A stretch of DNA of 9,233 nt from JAFAGX01 sp035624085 (lineage in GTDB: Bacteria > Acidobacteriota > Terriglobia > Terriglobales > Acidobacteriaceae), in assembly GCA_035624085.1 (NCBI GenBank), contig DASPSE010000193.1:1-9233 (forward strand), in the 5' to 3' direction. The position numbers were made by a program, and so were the translations under genes. The notes beneath the pieces are model-generated. The model was not told where the DNA came from, did not search any database, and saw only the letters and a program-made list of their open reading frames with translations. Shown here piece by piece: positions 1-6,444 of this stretch; position 1 is the stretch's first letter; every line of letters starts with the position of its first letter.

Positions 1-1927
1 AGTCATCCGCGTTGGCCGTGACCTGGGGTCCGGCGGGAACTTCCTGATCCTTGTACTGAAGCTGGTACAACTTGTAGTAAATGCCGCGCTGGGCAAGGAG
101 TTCCTGGTGAGTGCCCATCTCGCGCAACTGCCCTTTGTGCATGACGATGATCTTGTCGGCGCGCTGAACGGTGGAAAGCCGGTGAGCGATGATTACCGAG
201 GTGCGGCCTTCGACCATGCGGTTGAGGGCGTCGCGCACGCGGAATTCGGTTTCCGTGTCCACGCTGGAAGTGGCCTCATCGAGAATCAGGATCCTGGGAT
301 CGTGGGCGAGGGCGCGAGCAAACGAAATGAGCTGTTTCTGGCCGGTCGAAAGGGTACTGCCACGTTCGCGGACTTCTTCTTTGAAGCCTTGCGGAAGTGT
401 GCGAATGAAGTCGCCGAGATTCACATCTTCGGCGGCTTTTTCTACGTCTTCGTCTTCGATCCACTCTGTGCCCAGCCGGATGTTGCCCTCAACCGTGCCG
501 GTGAACAGAAACGGATCCTGCAGGACAACGCCGAAACGCTGGCGAAGTTCGGCAAGGTCCATTTCCTTTACATCAGTTCCATCAATCTTTACCGCACCTT
601 TCTGCACGTCGTAGAAGCGCATCAGCAACGAGATGATGGTTGTCTTCCCTGCGCCGGTGTGGCCGACGATGGCAACGGTCTCGCCGGGTTCGATGGCGAA
701 GGTGACATCACGCAAGACCCAATCCGGTTCTTGTGGAGGACGGCCGTCTCCGGCCGTCGAAACGTGCGAGCCGGGCGAGGACGCCCGGCCTCCATCACTT
801 TCGCTGGTGCTTCGATACGCAAACCACACGTGCTCGAATTCGATTCTCCCGGGACCGTCCGCTGCCTTCTTCTCGACTGGCGAAGTCACCTCAGCTGGCG
901 TGTCGAGCAGTTTGAAGATACGCTCGCTCGAAGCCATCGCGGATTGCAGAATGTTGTATTTCTCGCTGAAGTCCTGAATTGGCCGGAAGAAGCGCTGCGC
1001 GTACTGGATGAATGCCACCAGCACTCCCAGCGTGGTGGTCTGCCGGATTACGTCTTTACCGCCAAACCAGATCACGCAGGCAATGGCAACTGCGGAAAGG
1101 ACTTCAACGACCGGGTAGTAAACGGCGTGCGCCATGATCGCGTCTTTGTAGGCGTCCATATGAACAGCGTTTATCTGAGAGAACTTGTCGAAGGCACGCT
1201 CTTCGCGATTGAAGAGCTGGACCACGGTCATTCCGCTGACGTGCTCTTGCAGGTAAGCATTGATGCGCGCGATCGCGACGCGAATCCGGCGGTAGGAATC
1301 GCGGACTCTGTCGCGGAAGATTGAAGTCGCATACGCGATCACCGGTAACACAGCAAACGTGACGAGCGCGAGCTTGGCATTCATGCTGAGCATGATCCAG
1401 ATGATCCCGGCAAGCACGAACACATCCTCAAAGATTGAGACCACGCCGGAGGTGAACATTTCGTTCAGCGCGTCCACATCCGTGGTGACGCGCGTGACCA
1501 GGCGCCCGACGGGATTCTTATCGTAGAAGCCGACGTGCATGCGCTGCAGATGGCGGAAAATCTGGCTGCGCAGATCGAACATCGTCATCTGCCCGGTCCA
1601 CTGCATGAAGTAGGTCTGCGCGTACTCGAGCAAAAAGATGCAGATCAAGAGTCCGACATAAAGTGCGGCGATCTGCCCAATGCCCCGATAAGGGTTGGCG
1701 CTGAGCATGAAATCGAAGCGCGTGGGCTTGTGGGTCGGGGCCAGGTAGCGATCAACCACAACCGCGGTCAGATAGGGGCCTAGCACGTCCGCGCCTGCCT
1801 TGAGAAGAATTGCCGCCAGGGAGATCCCTACCTGCCACCTGTAGGGACGCAGATAGGTAAGCAGCCGCTTCATCAGCCGGCTGTCGTACGCTTTGCCCAG
1901 GACTTCTTCTTCGTGGTGGGAGGCCAT
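1..1927 (-). CDS. ABC exporter, fused membrane and ATPase domains (MsbA/MdlB-like), 3' end outside window
   Basis: This is a half-transporter of the type I exporter family, acting as a dimer in the inner membrane and driving export of a lipid, drug or peptide with ATP; the substrate cannot be read from sequence. Reading leftward from ATG at 1927 gives 642 uninterrupted codons with no stop before the edge. Residues about 25-340 form the membrane domain, including the NPVGRLVTRVTTDVDAL segment near residue 137. The ATPase domain has a Walker A GHTGAGKTT at 422-430, Q-loop Gln470, an LSTGQ signature at 526-530 (canonical LSGGQ), Walker B ending Asp550 with catalytic Glu551, and H-loop His582. 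All catalytic residues are present, so it should be active. Residues 379-398 are encoded by a double-hairpin element (734-794) lying between the first beta strand (FEHVWFAY) and LRDVTF, where relatives have only a short loop. The start has no clear Shine-Dalgarno. The protein reads into a polar tail after YKLYQLQY, so probably only a few codons are missing. The ketosynthase gene lies 220 bases upstream on the same strand. Confidence 0.93.
   Translation of the reverse strand, partial: MASHHEEEVLGKAYDSRLMKRLLTYLRPYRWQVGISLAAILLKAGADVLGPYLTAVVVDRYLAPTHKPTRFDFMLSANPYRGIGQIAALYVGLLICIFLLEYAQTYFMQWTGQMTMFDLRSQIFRHLQRMHVGFYDKNPVGRLVTRVTTDVDALNEMFTSGVVSIFEDVFVLAGIIWIMLSMNAKLALVTFAVLPVIAYATSIFRDRVRDSYRRIRVAIARINAYLQEHVSGMTVVQLFNREERAFDKFSQINAVHMDAYKDAIMAHAVYYPVVEVLSAVAIACVIWFGGKDVIRQTTTLGVLVAFIQYAQRFFRPIQDFSEKYNILQSAMASSERIFKLLDTPAEVTSPVEKKAADGPGRIEFEHVWFAYRSTSESDGGRASSPGSHVSTAGDGRPPQEPDWVLRDVTFAIEPGETVAIVGHTGAGKTTIISLLMRFYDVQKGAVKIDGTDVKEMDLAELRQRFGVVLQDPFLFTGTVEGNIRLGTEWIEDEDVEKAAEDVNLGDFIRTLPQGFKEEVRERGSTLSTGQKQLISFARALAHDPRILILDEATSSVDTETEFRVRDALNRMVEGRTSVIIAHRLSTVQRADKIIVMHKGQLREMGTHQELLAQRGIYYKLYQLQYKDQEVPAGPQVTANADD
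734..794. repeat. Double-hairpin palindromic element inside the ABC exporter gene
   Basis: The 61-base block is bounded by an inverted pair, TGGAGG at 734-739 and CCTCCA at 789-794. It contains two perfect hairpins, each with an 8-base stem and a 4-base loop: 739-758 (GACGGCCG, loop TCTC) and 770-789 (GCCGGGCG, loop AGGA). On the coding strand it is read through as 20 residues rich in Gly, Ser, Pro and Arg (379-398) with no stop. Its composition and structure resemble intergenic repeats rather than ATPase coding sequence. That it was inserted is an inference; the hairpins themselves are directly visible. Confidence 0.8.
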
Positions 1928-2014
1928 GCGCTACGTCAAAGATACCTTAAATAGATGGCAGTGGAACGGGGTGGGATGGAAAAGCTTCGGGGGAGGCGAG
2001 GGTTTTCCTTTCTA

Positions 2015-2126
2015 TTGTCATCCCGAACGCAGGTCGAGCCGCACCCGCGGTGAGACCAAGTCGAGGGATCTGCATTCCATTCAGAAAAGCAGATTCCTCG
2101 GGGCTGAGGCCACCTCGGAATGACAA
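2015..2126. repeat. Long imperfect inverted repeat, copy 1
   Basis: This element nearly fills the spacer between the ketosynthase stop and the ABC start. The outer arms TTGTCATCCCGA (2015-2026) and TCGGAATGACAA (2115-2126) pair at 11 of 12 positions. Inside is a second arm pair around GGGATCTGC and GCAGATTCC. Copy 2 lies at 7443-7533 and shares the arms and the GTCGAGGGATCTGCA core. Copy 1 also has an extra small hairpin at 2032-2057 (GGTC..CCGC, loop ACCC, GCGG..GACC) that copy 2 lacks. It would form a strong RNA hairpin downstream of the ketosynthase gene and could affect termination or mRNA stability, but there is no T-run, so it is not called a terminator. Confidence 0.85.
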
Positions 2127-2147
2127 TTTGAGAGGCTCGCTCTGAGG

Positions 2148-3398
2148 TTACGCGATCTTTCTCAGCACCAGCGCGGAGTTCTTTGAGCCGAAACCTACGC
2201 AGTTGCAGATGGCATGTTCGATCTGACTCTTGCGGCCGACATCTGGAACGTAGTCAAGATCACATTCCGGGTCGGGAACATCCAGATTGATCGTGGGCGG
2301 AATCCTGCCATGCTCCATTGCAATTAACGTGGCAGCTACGCCGGCGGAGCCGCAGGCGCCTTGCGCGTGGCCGATCTGCGACTTGAGGCCTGACATCGGA
2401 ATCCGCTGCGCATGCTCGCCCAGAGCCAGCTTCAGGGCGCGTGTCTCCACGCGGTCGTTCATTTCCGTCGAAGTGCCATGCAGGTTCACATACTGAACGT
2501 CTTCTGCAGAGATGCCGGATTCTTCCAGAGCCAAAGTGATGGCCCGAGCGGGTTCCTCGGGCGACTCGCTCATGCGCACGCGATGGAAGGCCTCGCAGGT
2601 CGAAGCATAGCCGGTAATCTCGGCGTAGATTCGCGCGCCTCGCGAGCGGGCATGATTGTATTCTTCCAAAATAAACATCCACGATCCCTCAGCTAGAACA
2701 AAGCCGTCGCGGTCGGCAGAAAACGGACGCGAGGCGCGCTCGGGAGCGTGATTCCACGATTGCGTCAGCGCGCGTAGCAGGCTGTAGCCCTTGATGATGC
2801 CCGGAGTAATGGGCGAATCCACTCCCCCGACCAGGAACAGTGGCTGCACTCCCGCCTGAATGTGCTGGTAGGCATAGCCAATAGCGTCGGTCGACGAGGT
2901 ACAACCCGCGGTGACCACATGGCTGTAACCACGGAAACCGAAGCGCATCGAAACCTCGCTAGGAATCGTCCCCATCGTGCCGCTGGGAATGCAGAAAATA
3001 CTGACCTGCTTCACGTGTCCGGAATGCCAGAGGCGGTATTGCTCCTCGGAAAATTCCTGCGCGCCGCCGCCGGTACCGAGGATCACGCCAATCTCGCGTT
3101 TCTCCTCCATAGACATGCCTGCCGGGTCAAGGCCGGCGTCGCGGATGGCCTCAGTCGAAGCCGCGATAGCCAAGGGCACGACGCGGGAGACATGCTTGCG
3201 CTCGCGGGCATCCACCCAGGCGAGTTCGTCGAAGTCAGGGATCTCTCCCGCGATGTGAACCGGCAGTTCAGAGGGATCGAAACGCGCGATGCGCTTCACA
3301 CCGGATTTCCCCTCCAGCACGGCTCGGCAAAATGCTTCCTTGCCCATGCCATTGGGGCTGACCACGCCGATTCCGGTGATGACTACGCGAGGCAGCAT
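2148..3398 (-). CDS. fabF: Beta-ketoacyl-ACP synthase, FabF/KS-alpha type
   Basis: This cytoplasmic condensing enzyme of the thiolase superfamily joins malonyl-ACP to an acyl chain with loss of CO2 in fatty-acid or polyketide elongation. The 416-residue length matches FabF (about 410). It starts with the typical MLPRVVITGIGVVSPNG. The Cys-His-His triad is visible: Cys166 in TAGCTSST, His307 in NLHGTST and His344 in KSQIGHAQG, with conserved Lys339. RPFSADRDGFVLAEG (224-238) is a family hallmark. The C-terminal loop reads GFGSKN at 402-407 where FabF usually has GFGGTN. The GCTSS nucleophile motif, DSPITP (194-199) and PDPECDLDYVP (375-385) are more like KS-alpha of type II polyketide systems than housekeeping FabF, judged from memory of those families. 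No acyl carrier protein, chain-length factor or ketoreductase gene is adjacent. It diverges from hemW. No Shine-Dalgarno is evident before ATG 3398. Confidence 0.92.
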   Translation of the reverse strand: MLPRVVITGIGVVSPNGMGKEAFCRAVLEGKSGVKRIARFDPSELPVHIAGEIPDFDELAWVDARERKHVSRVVPLAIAASTEAIRDAGLDPAGMSMEEKREIGVILGTGGGAQEFSEEQYRLWHSGHVKQVSIFCIPSGTMGTIPSEVSMRFGFRGYSHVVTAGCTSSTDAIGYAYQHIQAGVQPLFLVGGVDSPITPGIIKGYSLLRALTQSWNHAPERASRPFSADRDGFVLAEGSWMFILEEYNHARSRGARIYAEITGYASTCEAFHRVRMSESPEEPARAITLALEESGISAEDVQYVNLHGTSTEMNDRVETRALKLALGEHAQRIPMSGLKSQIGHAQGACGSAGVAATLIAMEHGRIPPTINLDVPDPECDLDYVPDVGRKSQIEHAICNCVGFGSKNSALVLRKIA

Positions 3399-3463
3399 GA
3401 AATTACAAACAGCAGGACAGCTCAGACAATCAGATGCCCACCCAAATCAAAAAGTGCCGCGCA

Positions 3464-3472
3464 TGGGATAAT
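3464..3472 (+). promoter_or_regulatory. Extended -10 promoter element for a probably leaderless hemW
   Basis: TGGGATAAT matches the extended -10 consensus TGnTATAAT except at one base. The hexamer GATAAT ends at 3472, so transcription would start around 3479-3481, on or next to the hemW ATG at 3481. No Shine-Dalgarno lies between. No good -35 hexamer is seen, which is tolerated with extended -10 promoters. The match is visible; promoter activity is inferred. Confidence 0.4.
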
Positions 3473-3480
3473 CGTACTCG

Positions 3481-4665
3481 ATGCCGCTGGGCCTCTACAT
3501 CTCGGTTCCCTTCTGCCGCACCAAGTGTACGTACTGTAACTTTGCCTCGGACGTCTTTTCCAAGGCCCGCTTTCCGCGTTACGTTGGCCGGCTTTGCGGC
3601 GACCTGGAGCACGCTTCCGCCATCGCCGGGCAGATGGGCGGGCAATTCGAACGCGCCCTTGACACCATCTACTTGGGCGGCGGAACTCCTACTGTACTCG
3701 ATATAGCGCAGCTGCAGCAGATTTTTGTCACAATTTCGCAAAATTTCGAGGTCTGGCCGGGCGCCGAAGTTACGGTCGAATGCGCCCCGGGCACGCTAAC
3801 GCCTGGCGTGATCGAGGCTTTCCAGCGACTGGGCGTGAATCGCGTCAGCCTCGGGGCGCAGTCGTTTGTCGACAAAGAAGCAGCTGCTGTGGGACGTCTG
3901 CACAATCGGGAGAAAGTGGTCGACGACATCGCACGATTGCGCGCAGCCGGAATTGCTGACATCAACATCGATCTGATCGCCGGGCTGCCGCACCAGACTG
4001 TCCAGAGTTGGGAATTTTCTCTGGAGCAGACCATCGCATGCGAGGCGCCGCACGTCAGCGTCTATACGCTCGAAGTGGATGAGGATTCCCGTCTCGGCCG
4101 CGAATTGATTGCTGGCGGCACAAGATATCACGCGCACCATGTTCCTGACGAAGACCTCGTGGCAGATTTGTACCTGATGGCTTGTGAGCGGCTGGAGAAG
4201 GCAGGTGTGGTGCAATATGAGATTTCGAACTTTGCCTACTGCGCTCACGAATCGCGGCACAATTTGAAGTATTGGACGCGTCAGCCCTACCTGGGCTTCG
4301 GCGTCGATGCCCATTCGATGTTGAGAATGCTTCCTGCTGGCGACGTTCAAGCCGTTCGCTTCTCCACTCCAGACTCGTTGGAAGACTATCTGGCCGCGGC
4401 GCCCTTTAAGCGAACTCCAGTGGACAAACAAGCGGCGCTTGAGGAGACGTTCTTTCTCGGACTCCGGCTGACTCGTGGCGTCGATCTGGAGAAAGTTTCC
4501 GTCGAGTTCGGCGCTTCCGCAGGCGCCAGTTTTGAGCCAGTCATTCTAGAGATGGTTCAGGCGGGACTTATGGAACGACAAAGGAACGTAATTCGCCTGA
4601 CGCCACGTGGCCGCCTGCTGTCGAATGAAGTCTTCGAGCGTTTTATCTTGACGACTGTGGTGTGA
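3481..4665 (+). CDS. hemW: Radical SAM heme chaperone HemW
   Basis: HemW (formerly annotated as oxygen-independent coproporphyrinogen oxidase) binds heme and an iron-sulfur cluster and is thought to insert heme into respiratory enzymes. The 394-residue protein opens with the radical-SAM motif Cys12-x3-Cys16-x2-Cys19. The next position but one is Phe21, where true coproporphyrinogen dehydrogenase HemN has a fourth cysteine; this favours HemW. The SAM-binding GGGTPT is at 66-71, followed by NRVSLGAQSF (120-129), DLIAGLPHQT (164-173) and the HNxxYW motif typical of HemW (HNLKYW, 260-265). The C-terminal 70 or so residues form the usual HemN/HemW helical domain. The start is fixed: an in-frame TAA at 3469-3471 lies just upstream and ATG 3481 immediately precedes the conserved YISVPFC. 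There is no Shine-Dalgarno, consistent with a leaderless message. The GTG of a possible longer form of the next gene overlaps its stop, but the preferred downstream start is 98 bases away. Confidence 0.95.
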   Translation: MPLGLYISVPFCRTKCTYCNFASDVFSKARFPRYVGRLCGDLEHASAIAGQMGGQFERALDTIYLGGGTPTVLDIAQLQQIFVTISQNFEVWPGAEVTVECAPGTLTPGVIEAFQRLGVNRVSLGAQSFVDKEAAAVGRLHNREKVVDDIARLRAAGIADINIDLIAGLPHQTVQSWEFSLEQTIACEAPHVSVYTLEVDEDSRLGRELIAGGTRYHAHHVPDEDLVADLYLMACERLEKAGVVQYEISNFAYCAHESRHNLKYWTRQPYLGFGVDAHSMLRMLPAGDVQAVRFSTPDSLEDYLAAAPFKRTPVDKQAALEETFFLGLRLTRGVDLEKVSVEFGASAGASFEPVILEMVQAGLMERQRNVIRLTPRGRLLSNEVFERFILTTVV

Positions 4666-4676
4666 CAAGCTTCAAC

Positions 4677-4707
4677 CGCAAAGTTCGCGAAGATCACGCA
4701 AAGATCG
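4677..4707. repeat. Short degenerate tandem repeat (CGCAAAG type)
   Basis: Three head-to-tail units of 9-11 bases are visible between hemW and the Mpo1-like gene: CGCAAAGTT (4677-4685), CGCGAAGATCA (4686-4696) and CGCAAAGATCG (4697-4707). They lie in the region that would be the N-terminal extension of the Mpo1-like protein if its most upstream GTG were used. The repetitive makeup argues that this stretch is non-coding spacer. Confidence 0.6.
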
Positions 4708-4763
4708 CCGAGAGGCCCGAAAACAGCGGTATGATTCGAGCAACTTTGTTGCGCGGGGTGCCT

Positions 4764-5042
4764 ATGGGCCTGTATTCACATTACGACGGCGCGCACAATC
4801 ATCCGGTGAACCGCGCGCTGCACATGATTGCCATTCCGGTCGGATTCTCTTCGCTTGTAGTCGTCTGGTTTCACTGGATCATCGGCCTCCTGCTGATTCC
4901 CGCGGCGTTCGCACTGGCCTGGCTCGGACATCTGATTGAAGGAAATAAGCCGGCGTTTCTCACCAATCCGGCTCACGTGTTCGTGGCCCCGCTATGGATG
5001 ACGCGCAGGATTTTCAAAGGGGGTGCGAAGAAAGCCGTTTAA
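4764..5042 (+). CDS. Mpo1-like (DUF962) small membrane protein
   Basis: The 92-residue product fits the Mpo1/DUF962 family, whose yeast member is an iron-dependent dioxygenase acting on 2-hydroxy fatty acids; bacterial members are largely uncharacterised. Conserved elements are HNHPVNRALH at 11-20 and GHLIEGNKPA at 55-64, supplying the His and Glu candidates for metal binding, followed by PLWM near 76-79. Two hydrophobic stretches, about 21-36 and 38-54, indicate membrane insertion. An open frame extends upstream to GTG 4662, overlapping the hemW stop, but those 34 residues are unlike the family and cover a tandem repeat. ATG 4764 has GGGG at 4755-4758 as a ribosome binding site and puts the family motif near the N-terminus. 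It may be co-transcribed with hemW. The true substrate in this organism is unknown. Confidence 0.85.
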   Translation: MGLYSHYDGAHNHPVNRALHMIAIPVGFSSLVVVWFHWIIGLLLIPAAFALAWLGHLIEGNKPAFLTNPAHVFVAPLWMTRRIFKGGAKKAV

Positions 5043-5173
5043 GTAGTTCGGTTCACGACCAGTCGGTCGGTTGGGTGAGCACCACCAGACCACAAGAACC
5101 ACCAATGAAATCGCCCTTCCGCGCCACTTCAATCGCTTTGTTCCAACCGTAACTTTCGCTCCGCTGCCCGCTA

Positions 5174-5182
5174 TGTTTTAAT
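5174..5182 (+). promoter_or_regulatory. Candidate extended -10 promoter upstream of the acyl-CoA dehydrogenase gene
   Basis: TGTTTTAAT fits TGnTATAAT with one mismatch. It lies about 60 bases upstream of the chosen start, leaving a leader of roughly 55 bases that ends in the GGAGGG ribosome binding site. The -35 region is poor (TTTCGC at 5154-5159). The rest of the spacer from 5043 shows only a weak five-base palindrome, CGACC/GGTCG, near 5056-5069. No clear operator is seen. Confidence 0.3.
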
Positions 5183-5243
5183 CGAATGTTTTGCATCTAA
5201 GCCGATTTTGGGCGTAGCGCGCTCGAAATCTGCCGGAGGGACT

Positions 5244-6386
5244 TTGGATTTCCAACTGAACGAGGAGCAACTCCAACTGAAGAAAAGTGTGCGCGAGTTC
5301 GCCGAACGCGAGATCGCGCCCAACGTCATGAAGTGGGACGAAGCGGGCGATTTCCCCCTGGCCACGATCAAGGAATTGGGCAAGCTGGGTTTGCTCGGGA
5401 CGATTTTCCCGGTCGAATATGGCGGCGCAGGCATGGGCTACGTCGAATACGTTACTGCCGTCGAAGAACTCTCGCGCGTGGATGGTTCCGTGGGAATTAT
5501 CGTGGCGGCGCACACCTCGCTCTGCACTAACCATATCTTCCTGGTTGGGACCGAAGCACAAAAGAAGAAATACGTCAGCAAGCTGGCGACCGGAGAATAT
5601 ATCGGTGCGTGGGGCTTGACCGAACCGTCATCGGGATCCGACGCGGGCAGCGCGCGCATGACGGCGGTGCGCAAAGGAAATAACTGGGTGCTCAACGGAA
5701 CCAAGACTTTTTGCACTAATGGCCATTACGCCGATGTGCTGGTTGTCATTGCGGTGACCGATCGCGCCGCGCATACGCACGGCCTCTCGGCGTTCATCGT
5801 CGAAAAGAGCGCGAAGGGTTTTCGTCCCGGGAAAAAAGAGAACAAGCTTGGATTGCGGGCAAGCGATACGGCCGAACTGATCTTCGAAGACTGTGTCATT
5901 CCGGCAGAAAATCTGCTGGGTAAAGAAGGTGACGGATTCATCGACGCCATGCAGGTGCTCGATGGCGGACGCATTTCCATCGCGGCGTTGTCTCTAGGGA
6001 TGGCTGAGGGCGCTTATGAGGCGGCGCTGAAGTATTCCAAAACGCGGCGGCAATTTGGAAAAGCTATCAGCGACTTTCAGGCGATTCAGTGGAAGCTGGC
6101 TGATATGGCGACGGATATTGAAGCGGCCAAGCTTCTCACGTTCCGGGCGGCTTCGATGAAAGACGCAGGTATGAAAACCACGCAGGAATCGTCGATGGCG
6201 AAGTTGTTCGCCAGCGAAGTTGCTGTCCGCTGCGCCAATGAAGGCGTGCAGATTCACGGCGGCTACGGGTTCATCAAGGATTATCCCGCAGAGAAGTTTT
6301 ACCGCGACGTCAAGCTGTGCACCATCGGCGAAGGCACCAGCGAAGTGCAGCGGTTGGTGATCGCGAGGCAGTTGCTGAAAGAATAG
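5244..6386 (+). CDS. Acyl-CoA dehydrogenase (butyryl-CoA or branched-chain type)
   Basis: This FAD flavoenzyme introduces the alpha-beta double bond in acyl-CoA and passes electrons to electron-transfer flavoprotein in the cytoplasm. From TTG 5244 it has 380 residues, the usual size, beginning MDFQLNEEQ as relatives do. GGAGGG at 5235-5240 is a strong ribosome binding site just before this TTG. A longer form from TTG 5208 adds 12 residues that look untypical. Hallmarks are LTEPSSGSDA at 125-134 (FAD/substrate-binding region), RRQFG at 268-272, QIHGGYG at 336-342 and IGEGTSEVQR near 362-371, where Glu363 occupies the catalytic-base position of the short/medium-chain class. Isovaleryl-CoA dehydrogenases use a different position, which makes that subtype less likely. 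The meaB and epimerase genes downstream point to degradation of valine, isoleucine or odd/branched fatty acids feeding propionyl-CoA. Exact chain preference cannot be assigned. Confidence 0.93.
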   Translation: MDFQLNEEQLQLKKSVREFAEREIAPNVMKWDEAGDFPLATIKELGKLGLLGTIFPVEYGGAGMGYVEYVTAVEELSRVDGSVGIIVAAHTSLCTNHIFLVGTEAQKKKYVSKLATGEYIGAWGLTEPSSGSDAGSARMTAVRKGNNWVLNGTKTFCTNGHYADVLVVIAVTDRAAHTHGLSAFIVEKSAKGFRPGKKENKLGLRASDTAELIFEDCVIPAENLLGKEGDGFIDAMQVLDGGRISIAALSLGMAEGAYEAALKYSKTRRQFGKAISDFQAIQWKLADMATDIEAAKLLTFRAASMKDAGMKTTQESSMAKLFASEVAVRCANEGVQIHGGYGFIKDYPAEKFYRDVKLCTIGEGTSEVQRLVIARQLLKE

Positions 6387-6414
6387 CTACTAGCTCCTGG
6401 CTCCTAGCTCCTAG
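6387..6414. repeat. Tandem heptamer array
   Basis: Four contiguous 7-base units begin immediately after the acyl-CoA dehydrogenase stop: CTACTAG, CTCCTGG, CTCCTAG and CTCCTAG. The consensus is CTCCTAG with single-base variants. It resembles short tandemly repeated heptamers that are dispersed in some bacterial genomes. No function is evident. Confidence 0.8.
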
Positions 6415-6416
6415 CT

Positions 6417-6439
6417 GCGGAGCCGATTTCCGGCTCCGC
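6417..6439. repeat. Perfect 9-base-stem hairpin between the acyl-CoA dehydrogenase and meaB genes
   Basis: GCGGAGCCG (6417-6425) and CGGCTCCGC (6431-6439) are perfectly complementary around the loop ATTTC. The hairpin abuts the heptamer array on its left and ends 5 bases before the meaB GTG, so in RNA it could hinder ribosome access or act in processing. There is no following T-run, so it is not called an intrinsic terminator. Confidence 0.75.
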
Positions 6440-6444
6440 CAGTC

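Noticed and set aside
107..1324. A 405-codon open frame on the plus strand, long enough to look like a gene
   Set aside because: It lies entirely antisense to the ABC exporter gene, whose minus-strand frame carries every ATPase motif; its translation matches no family I recognise. High GC content makes long shadow frames common.
2015..2126. Inverted repeat considered as an insertion sequence or CRISPR-like unit
   Set aside because: It is about 110 bases with no coding capacity and no array of spacers; only one further copy is in the window, 5 kb away.
2862..3539. A 225-codon plus-strand open frame opposite the ketosynthase gene
   Set aside because: The minus-strand frame encodes a complete ketosynthase with its catalytic triad, and this frame also runs into the start of hemW; it is a shadow.
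3796..4431. A 211-codon minus-strand open frame opposite hemW
   Set aside because: The plus strand carries the full HemW motif set in the same place; no independent domain or start signal is seen.
5043..5243. Spacer before the acyl-CoA dehydrogenase gene examined for a tRNA, small gene or regulator operator
   Set aside because: No cloverleaf, convincing small coding frame or strong palindrome is visible; only a candidate -10 and a weak five-base inverted repeat.
6417..6439. Hairpin read as an intrinsic terminator for the acyl-CoA dehydrogenase gene
   Set aside because: The stem is perfect but no run of T follows on either strand, and meaB starts within a few bases.
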